DNA of 64,000 nucleotides from Candidatus Woesearchaeota archaeon (lineage in GTDB: Archaea; Nanobdellota; Nanobdellia; Woesearchaeales; GW2011-AR4). Of this stretch, positions 41,126 through 49,835 are shown in pieces (positions within the stretch are counted from its first letter, which is position 1; the number at the start of each line of letters is the position of its first letter). The notes under the pieces are model-generated. The model had not been told where the DNA came from. It worked only from the letters and a program-made list of their open reading frames with translations, and made no database searches. The stretch is taken from contig JACPMR010000010.1 in NCBI GenBank assembly GCA_016185945.1, forward strand, positions 62,001 to 126,000, read 5' to 3'. The position numbers were made by a program, and so were the translations under genes.

Positions 41126-42196
41126 TTATATCTTAAGTTTCTCATCGTCCAAATATATAGTGGGGTTCTTGAAAACCTGGTCAAGATGGATTATTGCATA
41201 GATGTTGCCGCCAAACCAGTAGTTTGAGCCGATGCCAATATGCGCTGTTCCAAGAGTTTTGTCGTCAACAATCATGGCTCCGATTATGGAAGCTTTCGGG
41301 TTCAAGCCGATCCCAAGCTCGCAAATCCTTCTTACGTTGCCGGGGTTTTTTGCAACAGAAGCTGCCCATTTCAAGGCGTTTTCAAGCTGCTTTGCCTCTT
41401 CCCCGCCTTTTATTTCTGTAATCACCCCATCTTTTATTGTCAATTCGATTGGTTTCTTGATAAGTATGGTATGCTCATGCGTTCTTGAGCTGCCGTCAAT
41501 CACAACCTTGCCTTCTATTCTTTTGCCGTTTGGAGTGGCATAAACCTCGCCTGCAGGCAGATTTCCTCCTTTTCCAGGCATTGTGTAGTTGCCGTCTGCT
41601 GCAATTGCATTGATTCCGGATTTGTCATAGTACAAATCAGTTCCTGCTGGAGTGGTTATATGGATTTCCTTTGCTTTCTCAAGCTTTTGTCTTATTTGTT
41701 CATGCTGTGTTTGTAATGGCTTGTAATTGACGTCGATTGCTTTCAGGATTAAATCAATGTTGCTCGTTGCCAAATCACCGAGACTCATGGCAGAAATAAA
41801 ACGATGCTGCTTTTTTGCAACCCATTTCCTGAAGCTTTTTCCCAATTGCTGTATATTGCCGAGCTTGTCAGACATGTTCAAAATGATTATGTTGCCTGAA
41901 GGAAGCTGCGACAATGCATTGACTACATCCTCGTCAGATATATCGCCTCTTGACTTGGCATTCTGCAATAGAAGCTTTGCGTCTAATTTTAATTGCTCTG
42001 CTGCAAGATAATAAGCGCCTGACATGACAGCAGCGACATTCCTGTTCTCGTAGCCGACATCCCCCACTATAAGCACTTTCTCATCCTTAACTGCCAAGCA
42101 TGGGGTAAAGATTTTTTTCAGGGAAAGCGATAAATTGTAAGCCAAGTCATAAAGATGATGCTCTTTAAGCCATTTCAGAGATTCTAGTGTTTCCAT
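41126..42196 (-). CDS. Aminopeptidase (M29-like metallopeptidase)
   Basis: TTPAGTDLYYDKSG; NLPAGEVYATPNGKRIEGKVVIDGS; ELGIGLNPKA; GTAHIGIGSNYWFGG. Confidence 0.85.
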   Translation of the reverse strand: METLESLKWLKEHHLYDLAYNLSLSLKKIFTPCLAVKDEKVLIVGDVGYENRNVAAVMSGAYYLAAEQLKLDAKLLLQNAKSRGDISDEDVVNALSQLPSGNIIILNMSDKLGNIQQLGKSFRKWVAKKQHRFISAMSLGDLATSNIDLILKAIDVNYKPLQTQHEQIRQKLEKAKEIHITTPAGTDLYYDKSGINAIAADGNYTMPGKGGNLPAGEVYATPNGKRIEGKVVIDGSSRTHEHTILIKKPIELTIKDGVITEIKGGEEAKQLENALKWAASVAKNPGNVRRICELGIGLNPKASIIGAMIVDDKTLGTAHIGIGSNYWFGGNIYAIIHLDQVFKNPTIYLDDEKLKI

Positions 42197-42287
42197 TGGA
42201 TTTTAGAGATGAAAGATGATTTTTAAAGGTTGCGATAAGTTTGATTTAATTAGAAATTTATTTATATACTAAAAAAATAAAACATTT

Positions 42288-43136
42288 ATGCAAATCTGGC
42301 TTAAAGTTTTGATTTTCATTGCATTATGGTTTATTTTATTTTCTCTATGGACTTTCTATATGTCGATACACCCTCAACAGATTATAACTGATTTGCTTCC
42401 TTCTGATTTAGGATTGAAGTATGAAGAATCAACTTTCAAAAGCACTGATGGAATCAAGCTAAATGGGTGGTTTATACCCAATAACAAAACAAAAGCAACA
42501 ATCATTATAATGCATGGCTATCCTGCTGACAAGGCAAATCTTCTAGGGATTGCGGAGTTTCTGGCAAAGGAATTTAACGTGTTTTTGTTTGATTTCAGGA
42601 GTTTTGGCAAGAGCGAAGGCAAATACACGACAGCAGGCTATCTTGAAAAAAATGATTTGAGCGGAGCAATTGAATATTTGGAGAAGGAGAAAAAGATTAC
42701 TAAAGTCGGGCTTTATGGGTTTTCTTTGGGAGGAGCAGTTGCTCTTATGACTAATCACAAGAATGTGAAAGCAATAGTGACTGACAGCGCATATGCAAAG
42801 CTAAGCAATATGGTTGAGCATATGTACAAAATATTTTTTATCTTTAAGTACCCTTTAGTTTATTTGACAAAATTTTATGGACTTTTGTTTTTAAAAATAA
42901 ATATTGATGATGCAAGTCCAGTTGACAATATAAAAGATATCAAAGTGCCGATATTACTGATACATGCAGAGAAAGATTCTCAGATACCTGTTGGTGAAGC
43001 TTATTTGTTGCATGATGCAAACAAAAAGGCAGAATTATGGATTGTGAAGAATGCGGATCATGGGATGGCACATTCTATTAATCCGGAAGAATATGAGAAG
43101 AAGGTAATTGGGTTTTTAGAAGATAATTTGAATTAG
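42288..43136 (+). CDS. Alpha/beta hydrolase with N-terminal TM
   Basis: IIMHGYPADKANLLGIAE; GLYGFSLGGAVAL; VPILLIHAEKDSQIP. Confidence 0.9.
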   Translation: MQIWLKVLIFIALWFILFSLWTFYMSIHPQQIITDLLPSDLGLKYEESTFKSTDGIKLNGWFIPNNKTKATIIIMHGYPADKANLLGIAEFLAKEFNVFLFDFRSFGKSEGKYTTAGYLEKNDLSGAIEYLEKEKKITKVGLYGFSLGGAVALMTNHKNVKAIVTDSAYAKLSNMVEHMYKIFFIFKYPLVYLTKFYGLLFLKINIDDASPVDNIKDIKVPILLIHAEKDSQIPVGEAYLLHDANKKAELWIVKNADHGMAHSINPEEYEKKVIGFLEDNLN

Positions 43137-43230
43137 ATTGGATACTATTTTAGAGTGGTTAAAATAGAAAGATATAAAAATGGATTGATTTAATCAATAA
43201 GATTTGTGTTGTATTAAGATGGTGGTTTAA

Positions 43231-43683
43231 ATCTCAAGCAATCATTATATTGATAAACAGAAATTATTAGGGCTGCTAGAAGAAGCTAGAACTTTTGCAG
43301 CTTTATATGAATCTGAAAATAGAAGGAATCCTAAACATAGATTTGAATGGAGAAGTATAGATGAAATTGCTTTAAGATTGTTGGAAAGGCATGAGGGTAT
43401 AATCGCTATAGGTGTTAAGTTGCATGGAACAGATGTGAAATTAGTAGCAAGAAAAGGTTATTTTGGATATGACGGATTGGTATTTGCAGATGTTCCAACA
43501 GTAGAGTATCTACTCAAGGGATTTGGGCATAGTACAACAATCTCAAGATTTGTAGCTTCCGTATCTAATATTTTAGATAGGAGGTACCTTGATGGCAATG
43601 ATGAGCTAAAACAAATAATGATGGATAATGTAAGAGCCTATACTGCTAGAACGAGGAGAGAAATAGGACCTTACTTACATTAA
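43231..43683 (+). CDS. Hypothetical protein; the open frame extends upstream of the called start, with an in-frame TAA just before it
   Basis: Continuous frame ISSNHYIDKQKLLGLLEEARTFAALYESENRRNPKHRFEWRSIDEIALRLLERHEGI...; ATGGTGGTTTAA precedes. Confidence 0.5.
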   Translation: MSSNHYIDKQKLLGLLEEARTFAALYESENRRNPKHRFEWRSIDEIALRLLERHEGIIAIGVKLHGTDVKLVARKGYFGYDGLVFADVPTVEYLLKGFGHSTTISRFVASVSNILDRRYLDGNDELKQIMMDNVRAYTARTRREIGPYLH

Positions 43684-43725
43684 CTAATATTAATTTATTT
43701 AAACCTGTCCTAATTTTATTCTTTC

Positions 43726-43998
43726 ATGACACGCCGCCAGCAAATCATAGAAATCCTGCAGCAAAACAAGCAGACAGCGCAGCAATTGGCAAATTATTTC
43801 CAGACAGACTTAAGCGAGATTCTGGAGGATTTGCAGCATATTGAGAAATCAATTAAACCAAAAAAACTCAAAATAACTCCAGCTTATTGCAGGAAATGTA
43901 ATTTTATGTTCAAGGAAAGAAGCAAAGCCAGCAAGCCAAGCAAATGCCCTCGATGCAAAAGCGAGTGGATAGAAGCGCAGATGTTTTGGATTGAATAA
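43726..43998 (+). CDS. HTH transcriptional regulator with zinc ribbon
   Basis: RRQQIIEILQQNKQTAQQLANYFQTDLSEILEDLQHIEKS HTH; CRKCNFMF...CPRCKSEWI. Confidence 0.85.
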   Translation: MTRRQQIIEILQQNKQTAQQLANYFQTDLSEILEDLQHIEKSIKPKKLKITPAYCRKCNFMFKERSKASKPSKCPRCKSEWIEAQMFWIE

Positions 43999-44023
43999 GT
44001 TTAAAATCTATAAAATATAAAAT

Positions 44024-44222
44024 TTTCAATCCGCCTGCGGCGCAGTGGCATGCGAGAGCTCGCTCTCGCTCGCTCAGCTACCTGCGCGTCGGCATTCAGA
44101 TGTTAAGGTTGCATTCCTTTGTGCTCCCCCTCCGCGCCTATTTATAATTGCAGTCAGGCGAACTTTCCTGAGCTGGGCTCCCACATCCTGCATGCAGATG
44201 CTGGGAAGCGACATTGATTGAA
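44024..44222 (+). repeat. Family A repeat, copy A5, with GCGAGAGCTCGC insertion
   Basis: TTTCAATCCGCCTGCGG...GCGCGTCGGCATTCAG...CTGAGCTGGGCTCCCA...GATGCTGGGAAGCGACATTGATTGAA. Confidence 0.9.
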
Positions 44223-44322
44223 TTATTTTTTATTTGTTGTTATTTTATTGATTTTTATTATCTTTATACTTTCAAATTTATTTCAACAACCTTTAAATAA
44301 CCAATTTACCCTCTCTCCCCCT

Positions 44323-44988
44323 ATGATAAAATCAGCAATCTTTGATTTAGACAATACATTGATTGATTTCATGACAATGAAGAAGCATAGCTGTGAAGCT
44401 GCGATTTCTGCGATGATTGGTGCTGGGCTGAATGTTAAGAAAGAAAAGGCAATGAAGGAGTTGTTTGCGCTCTATGACAAGTATGGACTTGAGGAAAAAA
44501 CAATTTTCCAGAAATTTCTCAAAAAGGTTGCAAAAAAGGTTGATTACGAAGTACTGGCAAGCGGTATTGTGGCTTACAGAAGAGTGAGAGCTGGCTTTCT
44601 TGAGCCGTATCCTCATGTTTCAGAAGTGCTTTTTGAGCTGAAAAGAAGAGGCATAAAGCTTGCAATTGTGTCTGATGCTCCAAGATTGAAAGCATGGATA
44701 AGGCTAGTTTCAATGAAGATAAACCATCTTTTTGATGTTGTTGTTACTTTTGACGATACTAAGGAGATGAAGCCAAGCACAAAGCCATTTCTGGTTGCCT
44801 TCAAGAAGCTTAAATTAAAGCCGCAGCAATGCCTCATGGTTGGCGACAGGCCAGAAAGGGACATCAAAGGGGCAAAAAAGCTTGGCATGGTTACTTGCTT
44901 TGCAAAGTACGGCAATCCTGGCGCAGGAAGCTCTGAAGCGAATTACGAGATAGATGATATCAAGGAGTTGCTGGAGATTGTGGAGTGA
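44323..44988 (+). CDS. HAD-superfamily hydrolase
   Basis: SAIFDLDNTLIDF, KLAIVSDAPR, MVGDRPERDIKGAKKLGM; start chosen at internal ATG because upstream codons fall in repeat A5. Confidence 0.92.
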   Translation: MIKSAIFDLDNTLIDFMTMKKHSCEAAISAMIGAGLNVKKEKAMKELFALYDKYGLEEKTIFQKFLKKVAKKVDYEVLASGIVAYRRVRAGFLEPYPHVSEVLFELKRRGIKLAIVSDAPRLKAWIRLVSMKINHLFDVVVTFDDTKEMKPSTKPFLVAFKKLKLKPQQCLMVGDRPERDIKGAKKLGMVTCFAKYGNPGAGSSEANYEIDDIKELLEIVE

Positions 44989-44991
44989 TTT

Positions 44992-45357
44992 CTAATCATT
45001 GATTTGCCCATAAACCCATAAGCGCTTAATAAGCCAATTATACATTTCATTAGTTAATATTCCTTGCTTTGCAGCTAAATTGAGCGCTCTTACGTTTCTG
45101 TTTAATATTCTTACAATAACAGCATTTTGCTCTGTTATGGCGTATTCTTGTTTAATATCAGCGTAAAGTTCAGGGGTGCTTTTTCTTGCTTCCAATAACT
45201 TGTCTCTTCTTTCTTCATATGTACACCTAGGACTATTACATAAATGCTCCACAACAGCATCCAAGCCATCTGTTTTATAGATAATATCTAACGCAAGTAG
45301 TTCATTATACCAGTCTCTTGCAATTCTAGCACCTAATGGTTGGGGTTGAAATGACAT
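44992..45357 (-). CDS. Hypothetical protein
   Basis: 121-aa ORF. Confidence 0.5.
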   Translation of the reverse strand: MSFQPQPLGARIARDWYNELLALDIIYKTDGLDAVVEHLCNSPRCTYEERRDKLLEARKSTPELYADIKQEYAITEQNAVIVRILNRNVRALNLAAKQGILTNEMYNWLIKRLWVYGQIND

Positions 45358-45609
45358 AGATTACCCTACAATTAAACTGGTTTATAAATCTTTCTATTTT
45401 TTACTACTAATAAGTTATTAATTTATTATAAACAAAAAGAGCTTTCGTGTCATTAATTATGGAGTGATTTTAAACCCCAAAGTAACAAATCACCTATCAA
45501 ATTTTCTAATTTACCTATGAAAAATCCAAATGTTTATATATAACTTGATATACAGCTTATTCATAGGTTTAAAATCCTAGATTATTTTAAAATTTTGAGG
45601 TGAATTTGA

Positions 45610-45759
45610 ATGGCAAGAGGAAGGTGCATGAAGTGCAGGAAAGAAGTCGAGATCAAAGATGGCAAGGAAGTCACTATGAAGAATGGCATGAAGGCAATGA
45701 AGGGAGTGTGCGGCGCATGCGGCACAAAGGTTTTCAGGATTCTCGGAAAGGCTAAATAA
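45610..45759 (+). CDS. DUF5679-like zinc-ribbon protein (49 aa)
   Basis: MARGRCMKCRKEVEIKDGKEVTMKNGMKAMKGVCGACGTKVFRILGKAK; two CxxC. Confidence 0.85.
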   Translation: MARGRCMKCRKEVEIKDGKEVTMKNGMKAMKGVCGACGTKVFRILGKAK

Positions 45760-45852
45760 GCCTTTTTTCTTTTTTATATATACCTTGATGTAAGTTCTAT
45801 AAATAATATAAAGTTTATATAGGCAACATATAAATATCTCTTCTAATGACAA

Positions 45853-46104
45853 GCAAGCGGGGGTGTGTAGCTGTAAGACTCATTTACAGTTGTAAGTGCT
45901 GACTCCACATTTGCCAAGGCTGATTAATGCCAACGCGAAATGCAAGGCTGCGCAAGTAAGCTCTGCAGGAAACATTGGCTAAACGTCAACTATTGGCAGA
46001 ATTTAAACCTCTGCTTGCGTAAAAGGCTTAAACAAAATGGAGTTAAATTACTATAACTGACAGCAATGGTTGAGGAGACAGCGAAGCCCCTACCTTTTCT
46101 TTAA
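45853..46104 (+). ncRNA. Candidate structured ncRNA, family unassigned
   Basis: GC-rich island in AT-rich intergenic DNA; TATA-like CATATAAATAT at ~45827; 12-bp closing helix GCAAGCGGGGGT(45853-45864)/ACCTCTGCTTGC(46007-46018); inner hairpins; 3' CCCCTACCTTTTCTTT U-rich end. Confidence 0.6.
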
Positions 46105-46170
46105 ACATTTAATTAATAATAAGTTTTATATCCTATATTTATAAATCAACAAAAAATAAAATTTCAAAAA

Positions 46171-46304
46171 ACGAGAGCGACTTTGAGAAGAAAGGGTGAT
46201 AAAAGTAATCCGCTTGTTATATGTTGCTATTAAGTACAACTTTTTAGCATAACAGAAGTATGCGGGGCACCCATTTTAGTTCATGGAAGTGCATGGGTCG
46301 CCGA
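46171..46304 (+). repeat. Composite of module D (copy D4, 46171-46220) and module C (copy C2, 46261-46304)
   Basis: CGAGAGCGACTTTGAG..GGGTGATAAAAGTAATCCGCTTG; GCGGGGCACCCATTTTAGTTCATGGAAGTGCATGGGTCGCC is the inverted counterpart of 240-278. Confidence 0.75.
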
Positions 46305-46323
46305 TGGATGTTTTAATAAAATT

Positions 46324-46494
46324 CTATTTTCTCATCTTCGGCAATAACTTAAACGCAAAAAAAGCAGCAGCAATGATTATCACCCAGAACAAGATTGCGC
46401 TGATGATTTTCAAGACAAACAAGGTTACATTAACAATCAAAAACAAGATAATCAGATAAACCAGAATTCTAAGATATTTGTCTTTAATTTTCAT
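46324..46494 (-). CDS. Small membrane protein, 56 aa
   Basis: MKIKDKYLRILVYLIILFLIVNVTLFVLKIISAILFWVIIIAAAFFAFKLLPKMRK; two TM segments. Confidence 0.5.
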   Translation of the reverse strand: MKIKDKYLRILVYLIILFLIVNVTLFVLKIISAILFWVIIIAAAFFAFKLLPKMRK

Positions 46495-46725
46495 TTAATC
46501 TTAACAATCTCTTTTTCATTCTCATGAATGTAATTCCATTCCTTTTTTCAATCTGTTTGTGGATGTATATATTGCCCTCTATCGTAATGAAATCTAGCTT
46601 CTCATTATCGGAAAAGAGCTGCAATATATCCACCCCCACGTATGAGTTTTGTTGTTAACTTGATATAAAAAGCTTTTGATTTATCGTATACAAATCAGTA
46701 TACTGGGGTATTATTTTCTTTAAAA

Positions 46726-47541
46726 TTATATTTTCTTTATAAAGTTGTATACCTCTTGATACACCTTATTCTTATATTCGTCTTTGAACAAATCATGCCC
46801 TGTTGCGTTAATTATGACTAGTGTTTTATCTCCCGAGTTAACCTTTTGGTAGATGAGATTTGCGCTATCGGGCTGTATTTTGGTTTCATCACTAAGTTGA
46901 ATTATCAATATTGGCTCTGTTATTTTTTGTAAATCTTTTTTATAGATATTAATGAATTTTACAAGCTGTTCAACCCCGGCTGCAGAATATTTATCATAGT
47001 GGTAAATCTTTTCTTTTTCTGTAAGGTTTCTTGCTTCATATTTCTTGAAATATCTGATTACCCATACATATTTTGCCCTTCTGTCTTTCAAGCCAAGCGG
47101 TGGCGCAAGAGAAATAATGCCAGCAACATCTTTTTGCTCTGCAAGGTACAAAGCCAAAGCCCCTCCCAGAGAATGACCGCCAACAATAACTTTTTTGGTT
47201 TTGCTTGAGAGTTGGTTAAAGCCATTCTCGTAATCTTTATACCATTCCTGCCATTTTGCCTTATCAAGTTCCCTTATATTAGTTCCATGCCCGCTTAATC
47301 TAACTGCATAAACTGTAATGTTTCTTTCAGCCAAGTATCCAGCAAGTTCCCTTAATTCAAGCGGCGATGCTTCAAAACCATGTGTCAAAAGAATTCCAAT
47401 CTCTGTATTGTTCCCAACCATAAAGTCTTCATGTCCTGGCTTTACAGGATAAGGAACATTTTGAGAGCAGGATATTAAAAAAATTAGGACAAACAAAAAA
47501 AGTATTTTATTTTTCATTTTAAAATAATGCGGAGGACACAC
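46726..47541 (-). CDS. Alpha/beta hydrolase with a lipoprotein-like signal (LISC)
   Basis: ILFLFVLIFLISCSQNVPYP; GILLTHGFEASP; VGGHSLGGALAL. Confidence 0.88.
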   Translation of the reverse strand: MCPPHYFKMKNKILFLFVLIFLISCSQNVPYPVKPGHEDFMVGNNTEIGILLTHGFEASPLELRELAGYLAERNITVYAVRLSGHGTNIRELDKAKWQEWYKDYENGFNQLSSKTKKVIVGGHSLGGALALYLAEQKDVAGIISLAPPLGLKDRRAKYVWVIRYFKKYEARNLTEKEKIYHYDKYSAAGVEQLVKFINIYKKDLQKITEPILIIQLSDETKIQPDSANLIYQKVNSGDKTLVIINATGHDLFKDEYKNKVYQEVYNFIKKI

Positions 47542-47647
47542 TTACTATTGCAGTTCAATGCGGTGACTTTTTTACTATATAAAAATTTCTTAAAGTGCGT
47601 TCCAAAAACGAAACATTTAAATAAGTAAACTTACTTAACCTACTTAG

Positions 47648-47884
47648 GTGATAAAAATGACTAATATGACATTAGCAGTCCCAGAAGATTTGCATGAAAT
47701 TATGAAAAAGCATAATGAAATAAAATGGAGTGAGATAGCGAGACAAGCATTGTGGAATCATGCAAGAAAATTGGAACTGATGGAAAAGCTTCTCGCAAAA
47801 AGTAAATTAACAGAAGAAGATGCTGAGAAAATAGGACACAAGATAAAGCACGGGATAGCGAAAAGGCACGGGCTTATCAAATGA
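47648..47884 (+). CDS. vapB: Antitoxin-like protein (VapB, RHH-like)
   Basis: MTLAVPEDLHEIMKKHNEIKWSEIARQALWNHARKLELME; overlaps the PIN gene. Confidence 0.85.
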   Translation: MIKMTNMTLAVPEDLHEIMKKHNEIKWSEIARQALWNHARKLELMEKLLAKSKLTEEDAEKIGHKIKHGIAKRHGLIK

Positions 47885-48303
47885 AAATTGTCGCAGATAC
47901 AAACAGAATAATTGCAGCCCTAGTGAAAGAAAGCACTACAAGAAGCATCTTATTTGACAAGAATTTTGAATTTATAACATCCGACTACACTATAAGCGAG
48001 ATGCACGAGCATAAAGACGAATTGAAAGCCAAGACAAATCTAAGCGATGAGGAATTTGATATTCTTTTGACTTTAATTTTTGAGCATATTAAAATTATTC
48101 CAGAATCATATTACAAGGATTTTATGGATGAATGCAAGAATGACATAAGCGATCCAGATGATATTCCCATTCTAGCTGTGGCAATTGCTGCCAAAGCCAA
48201 TGGTATTTGGGCACATGACCTACATTTTAAGAAACAGAAAAGAGTGAAAGTATTCACTAACATGGATTTGTTGAAATTAAGTAAAAAGAATGAGTTCGAT
48301 TAA
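47881..48303 (+). CDS. vapC: PIN-domain toxin (VapC-like)
   Basis: MKIVADTNRIIAALVKEST ... DPDDIPILAVAIAAKANGIWAHDLHF. Confidence 0.9.
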   Translation: MKIVADTNRIIAALVKESTTRSILFDKNFEFITSDYTISEMHEHKDELKAKTNLSDEEFDILLTLIFEHIKIIPESYYKDFMDECKNDISDPDDIPILAVAIAAKANGIWAHDLHFKKQKRVKVFTNMDLLKLSKKNEFD

Positions 48304-48316
48304 AAGTAATAAAATA

Positions 48317-48512
48317 TGCGGAGGGCAGGACTTGCGTGCGAGCCTCGTCAAAGACTCGGCAGTTCGAACCTGCGTAGGCACTAAGCCAATAGGTGTCTTA
48401 ATTTCATTGCATTCTATGAATGCTCATAACACCAGAAATGCCTAAGCCTATCCCGTTTGACCATTGCGGCTTGCGAGCGAACTTATCGTTCGCATGTCTC
48501 CGGCACCTCCGC
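48317..48512 (-). tRNA. tRNA-Leu(UAG) with three introns: D-loop 48464..48497, anticodon loop 48395..48440, T-loop 48331..48362
   Basis: GCGGAGG/CCTCCGC acceptor; CCG/CGG D-stem; ATAGG/CCTAT anticodon stem; variable GGC..GCC; T-stem GCAGG/CCTGC; removal of 34+46+32 nt leaves an 84-nt class II tRNA with GAGTGGTCAAA, CTTAGGA and TTCGAAT loops. Confidence 0.9.
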
Positions 48513-48621
48513 ATATGGCAAGATTAGAGAATATTGTTTAAAAAGGTTGCTAAAAATAAGTTAATAGTTAAGAAGAAAATTTCAATCTGCCTTCGGCAAA
48601 AACTTGAATCTTAACTTATTG

Positions 48622-48796
48622 TTTCAATCCGTCGTGCTTCGCACGACAATATCTTGGCGCGTCGGCAGTCTGCTGTGGAAGCTCTTGCCTTCGTACTCCT
48701 CCTCCGCGCCTATTATATTCAATAATTTCAGGCGAACTTTCCTGAGCTGGGCTCCCATATCATGCTTGCATATAGTGGGAAGCGACGTTGATTGAG
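48622..48796 (+). repeat. Family A repeat, copy A6
   Basis: TTTCAATCCGTCGTGCTTCGCACGAC...GCGCGTCGGCAGTCTGCTGTGG...CTCCTCCTCCGCGCC...CTGAGCTGGGCTCCCA...GTGGGAAGCGACGTTGATTGAG; a partial left end lies at ~48579. Confidence 0.9.
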
Positions 48797-48879
48797 ATAT
48801 TTTTCATTGAGTTATTTATATTTGAATTTTATTATTGAATCTTTATGTTTTAATTACAATAACAAAGAACTCAAACTTT

Positions 48880-49050
48880 TTACCTTATCTTTTTTTGCCA
48901 AGTATAGCTTCTCAATCTTTTGCTTTTGCCATAACCGCATGAGCTGCACCTTTTCTTGCTGCCTATATTAAAAGTCCTTTTGCCGCAGCGCCTGCAGTAA
49001 ATCATGTTCTTCTTTCCAGACTTCTCCCCCATTGAAGGCGTGCCTTTCAT
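48880..49050 (-). CDS. rpl37e: Ribosomal protein eL37
   Basis: MKGTPSMGEKSGKKNMIYCRRCGKRTFNIGSKKRCSSCGYGKSKRLRSYTWQKKIR. Confidence 0.95.
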   Translation of the reverse strand: MKGTPSMGEKSGKKNMIYCRRCGKRTFNIGSKKRCSSCGYGKSKRLRSYTWQKKIR

Positions 49051-49064
49051 TTTATTCCAGAAAT

Positions 49065-49289
49065 CTATTCAGTTGATATTACGGTTATTGTGTCTCCTCT
49101 TATAAAGATAGTATTGAGCTTTCTTGTCATTTCTCCATCAGCCCTTTCCTCAACATCTTCAAGAACTACATTAATGTGAATGTCAAATGATTTAAGCTTG
49201 CCGATGTACTGCTTGTTGTTTTTCAACTCAACAATAATTCTTTTGTCTCTTGCCTTGTTCAATGCATCCAGTGGTCTTGCCTGCTCCAT
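49065..49289 (-). CDS. LSm (Sm-like archaeal) protein
   Basis: RPLDALNKARDKRIIVELKNNKQYIGKLKSFDIHINVVLEDVEE...FIRGDTITVIS; LSm-L37e pairing. Confidence 0.95.
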   Translation of the reverse strand: MEQARPLDALNKARDKRIIVELKNNKQYIGKLKSFDIHINVVLEDVEERADGEMTRKLNTIFIRGDTITVISTE

Positions 49290-49337
49290 AAAACACCTCG
49301 GGTGGATGAAATTTGGCTTGTTTATAAAACTTTCCCA

Positions 49338-49757
49338 TCATTTCTTTTTCAAAACTCCGTCAGGGACTTTGTATTCGCGCCATGAGACATTCCTGTTTTC
49401 AATCGCCGATTTCAGGGATTTTTGGATTGGCGAAACTTGGGATGTTCCGCTTTTCACTTCAACAAAAACAACTTCATGAATTTTTTTTTCGTCCATTCCC
49501 TTGAATACAACAAAATCGATTGGCTTGCCGATGAACCTTGCCTCTGTCGGCTTAAAAGGGAAATCGGAAAAGTATGGCGCTAATTGCTCGGAGAATTGCC
49601 CGCCCAAGACAGCCCTTGACTGCTTTATAGCGTCTTCCCTTATTTCAGGTATTTTTTCTTTGTGTTGCTTGTGGGAGATGTATTTTCCAAGCAGATACCC
49701 AATAAATAAAATTACACACAATAATGCGATAATTCTAACCAACTCAATGAATTCCAT
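49338..49757 (-). CDS. Holliday-junction-resolvase-related endonuclease-like protein with N-terminal TM
   Basis: FIGKPIDFVVFKGM..VVFVEVKSGTSQVSPIQKSLKSAIENRNVSWREYKV. Confidence 0.85.
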   Translation of the reverse strand: MEFIELVRIIALLCVILFIGYLLGKYISHKQHKEKIPEIREDAIKQSRAVLGGQFSEQLAPYFSDFPFKPTEARFIGKPIDFVVFKGMDEKKIHEVVFVEVKSGTSQVSPIQKSLKSAIENRNVSWREYKVPDGVLKKK

Positions 49758-49835
49758 AAAAAGGGATTAATTTTGCTTTAATAAATAATTATCGATATAG
49801 AAACACTTATAAATCTTTAAAAATTACCTTATGCT

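Noticed and set aside
45577-45852. Minus-strand ORF of 91 aa
   Set aside because: Overlaps the well-supported + strand zinc-ribbon gene 45610..45759
45853-46020. A heavily intron-containing tRNA (GCAAGCG/TGCTTGC ends)
   Set aside because: The next five bases continue the same helix, and no T-stem, T-loop or anticodon arm can be assembled
45853-46104. RNase P RNA, SRP RNA or tmRNA at this locus
   Set aside because: GGGGG/CCCC ends and size are suggestive, but the diagnostic conserved cores of these RNAs are not visible; left as unassigned ncRNA
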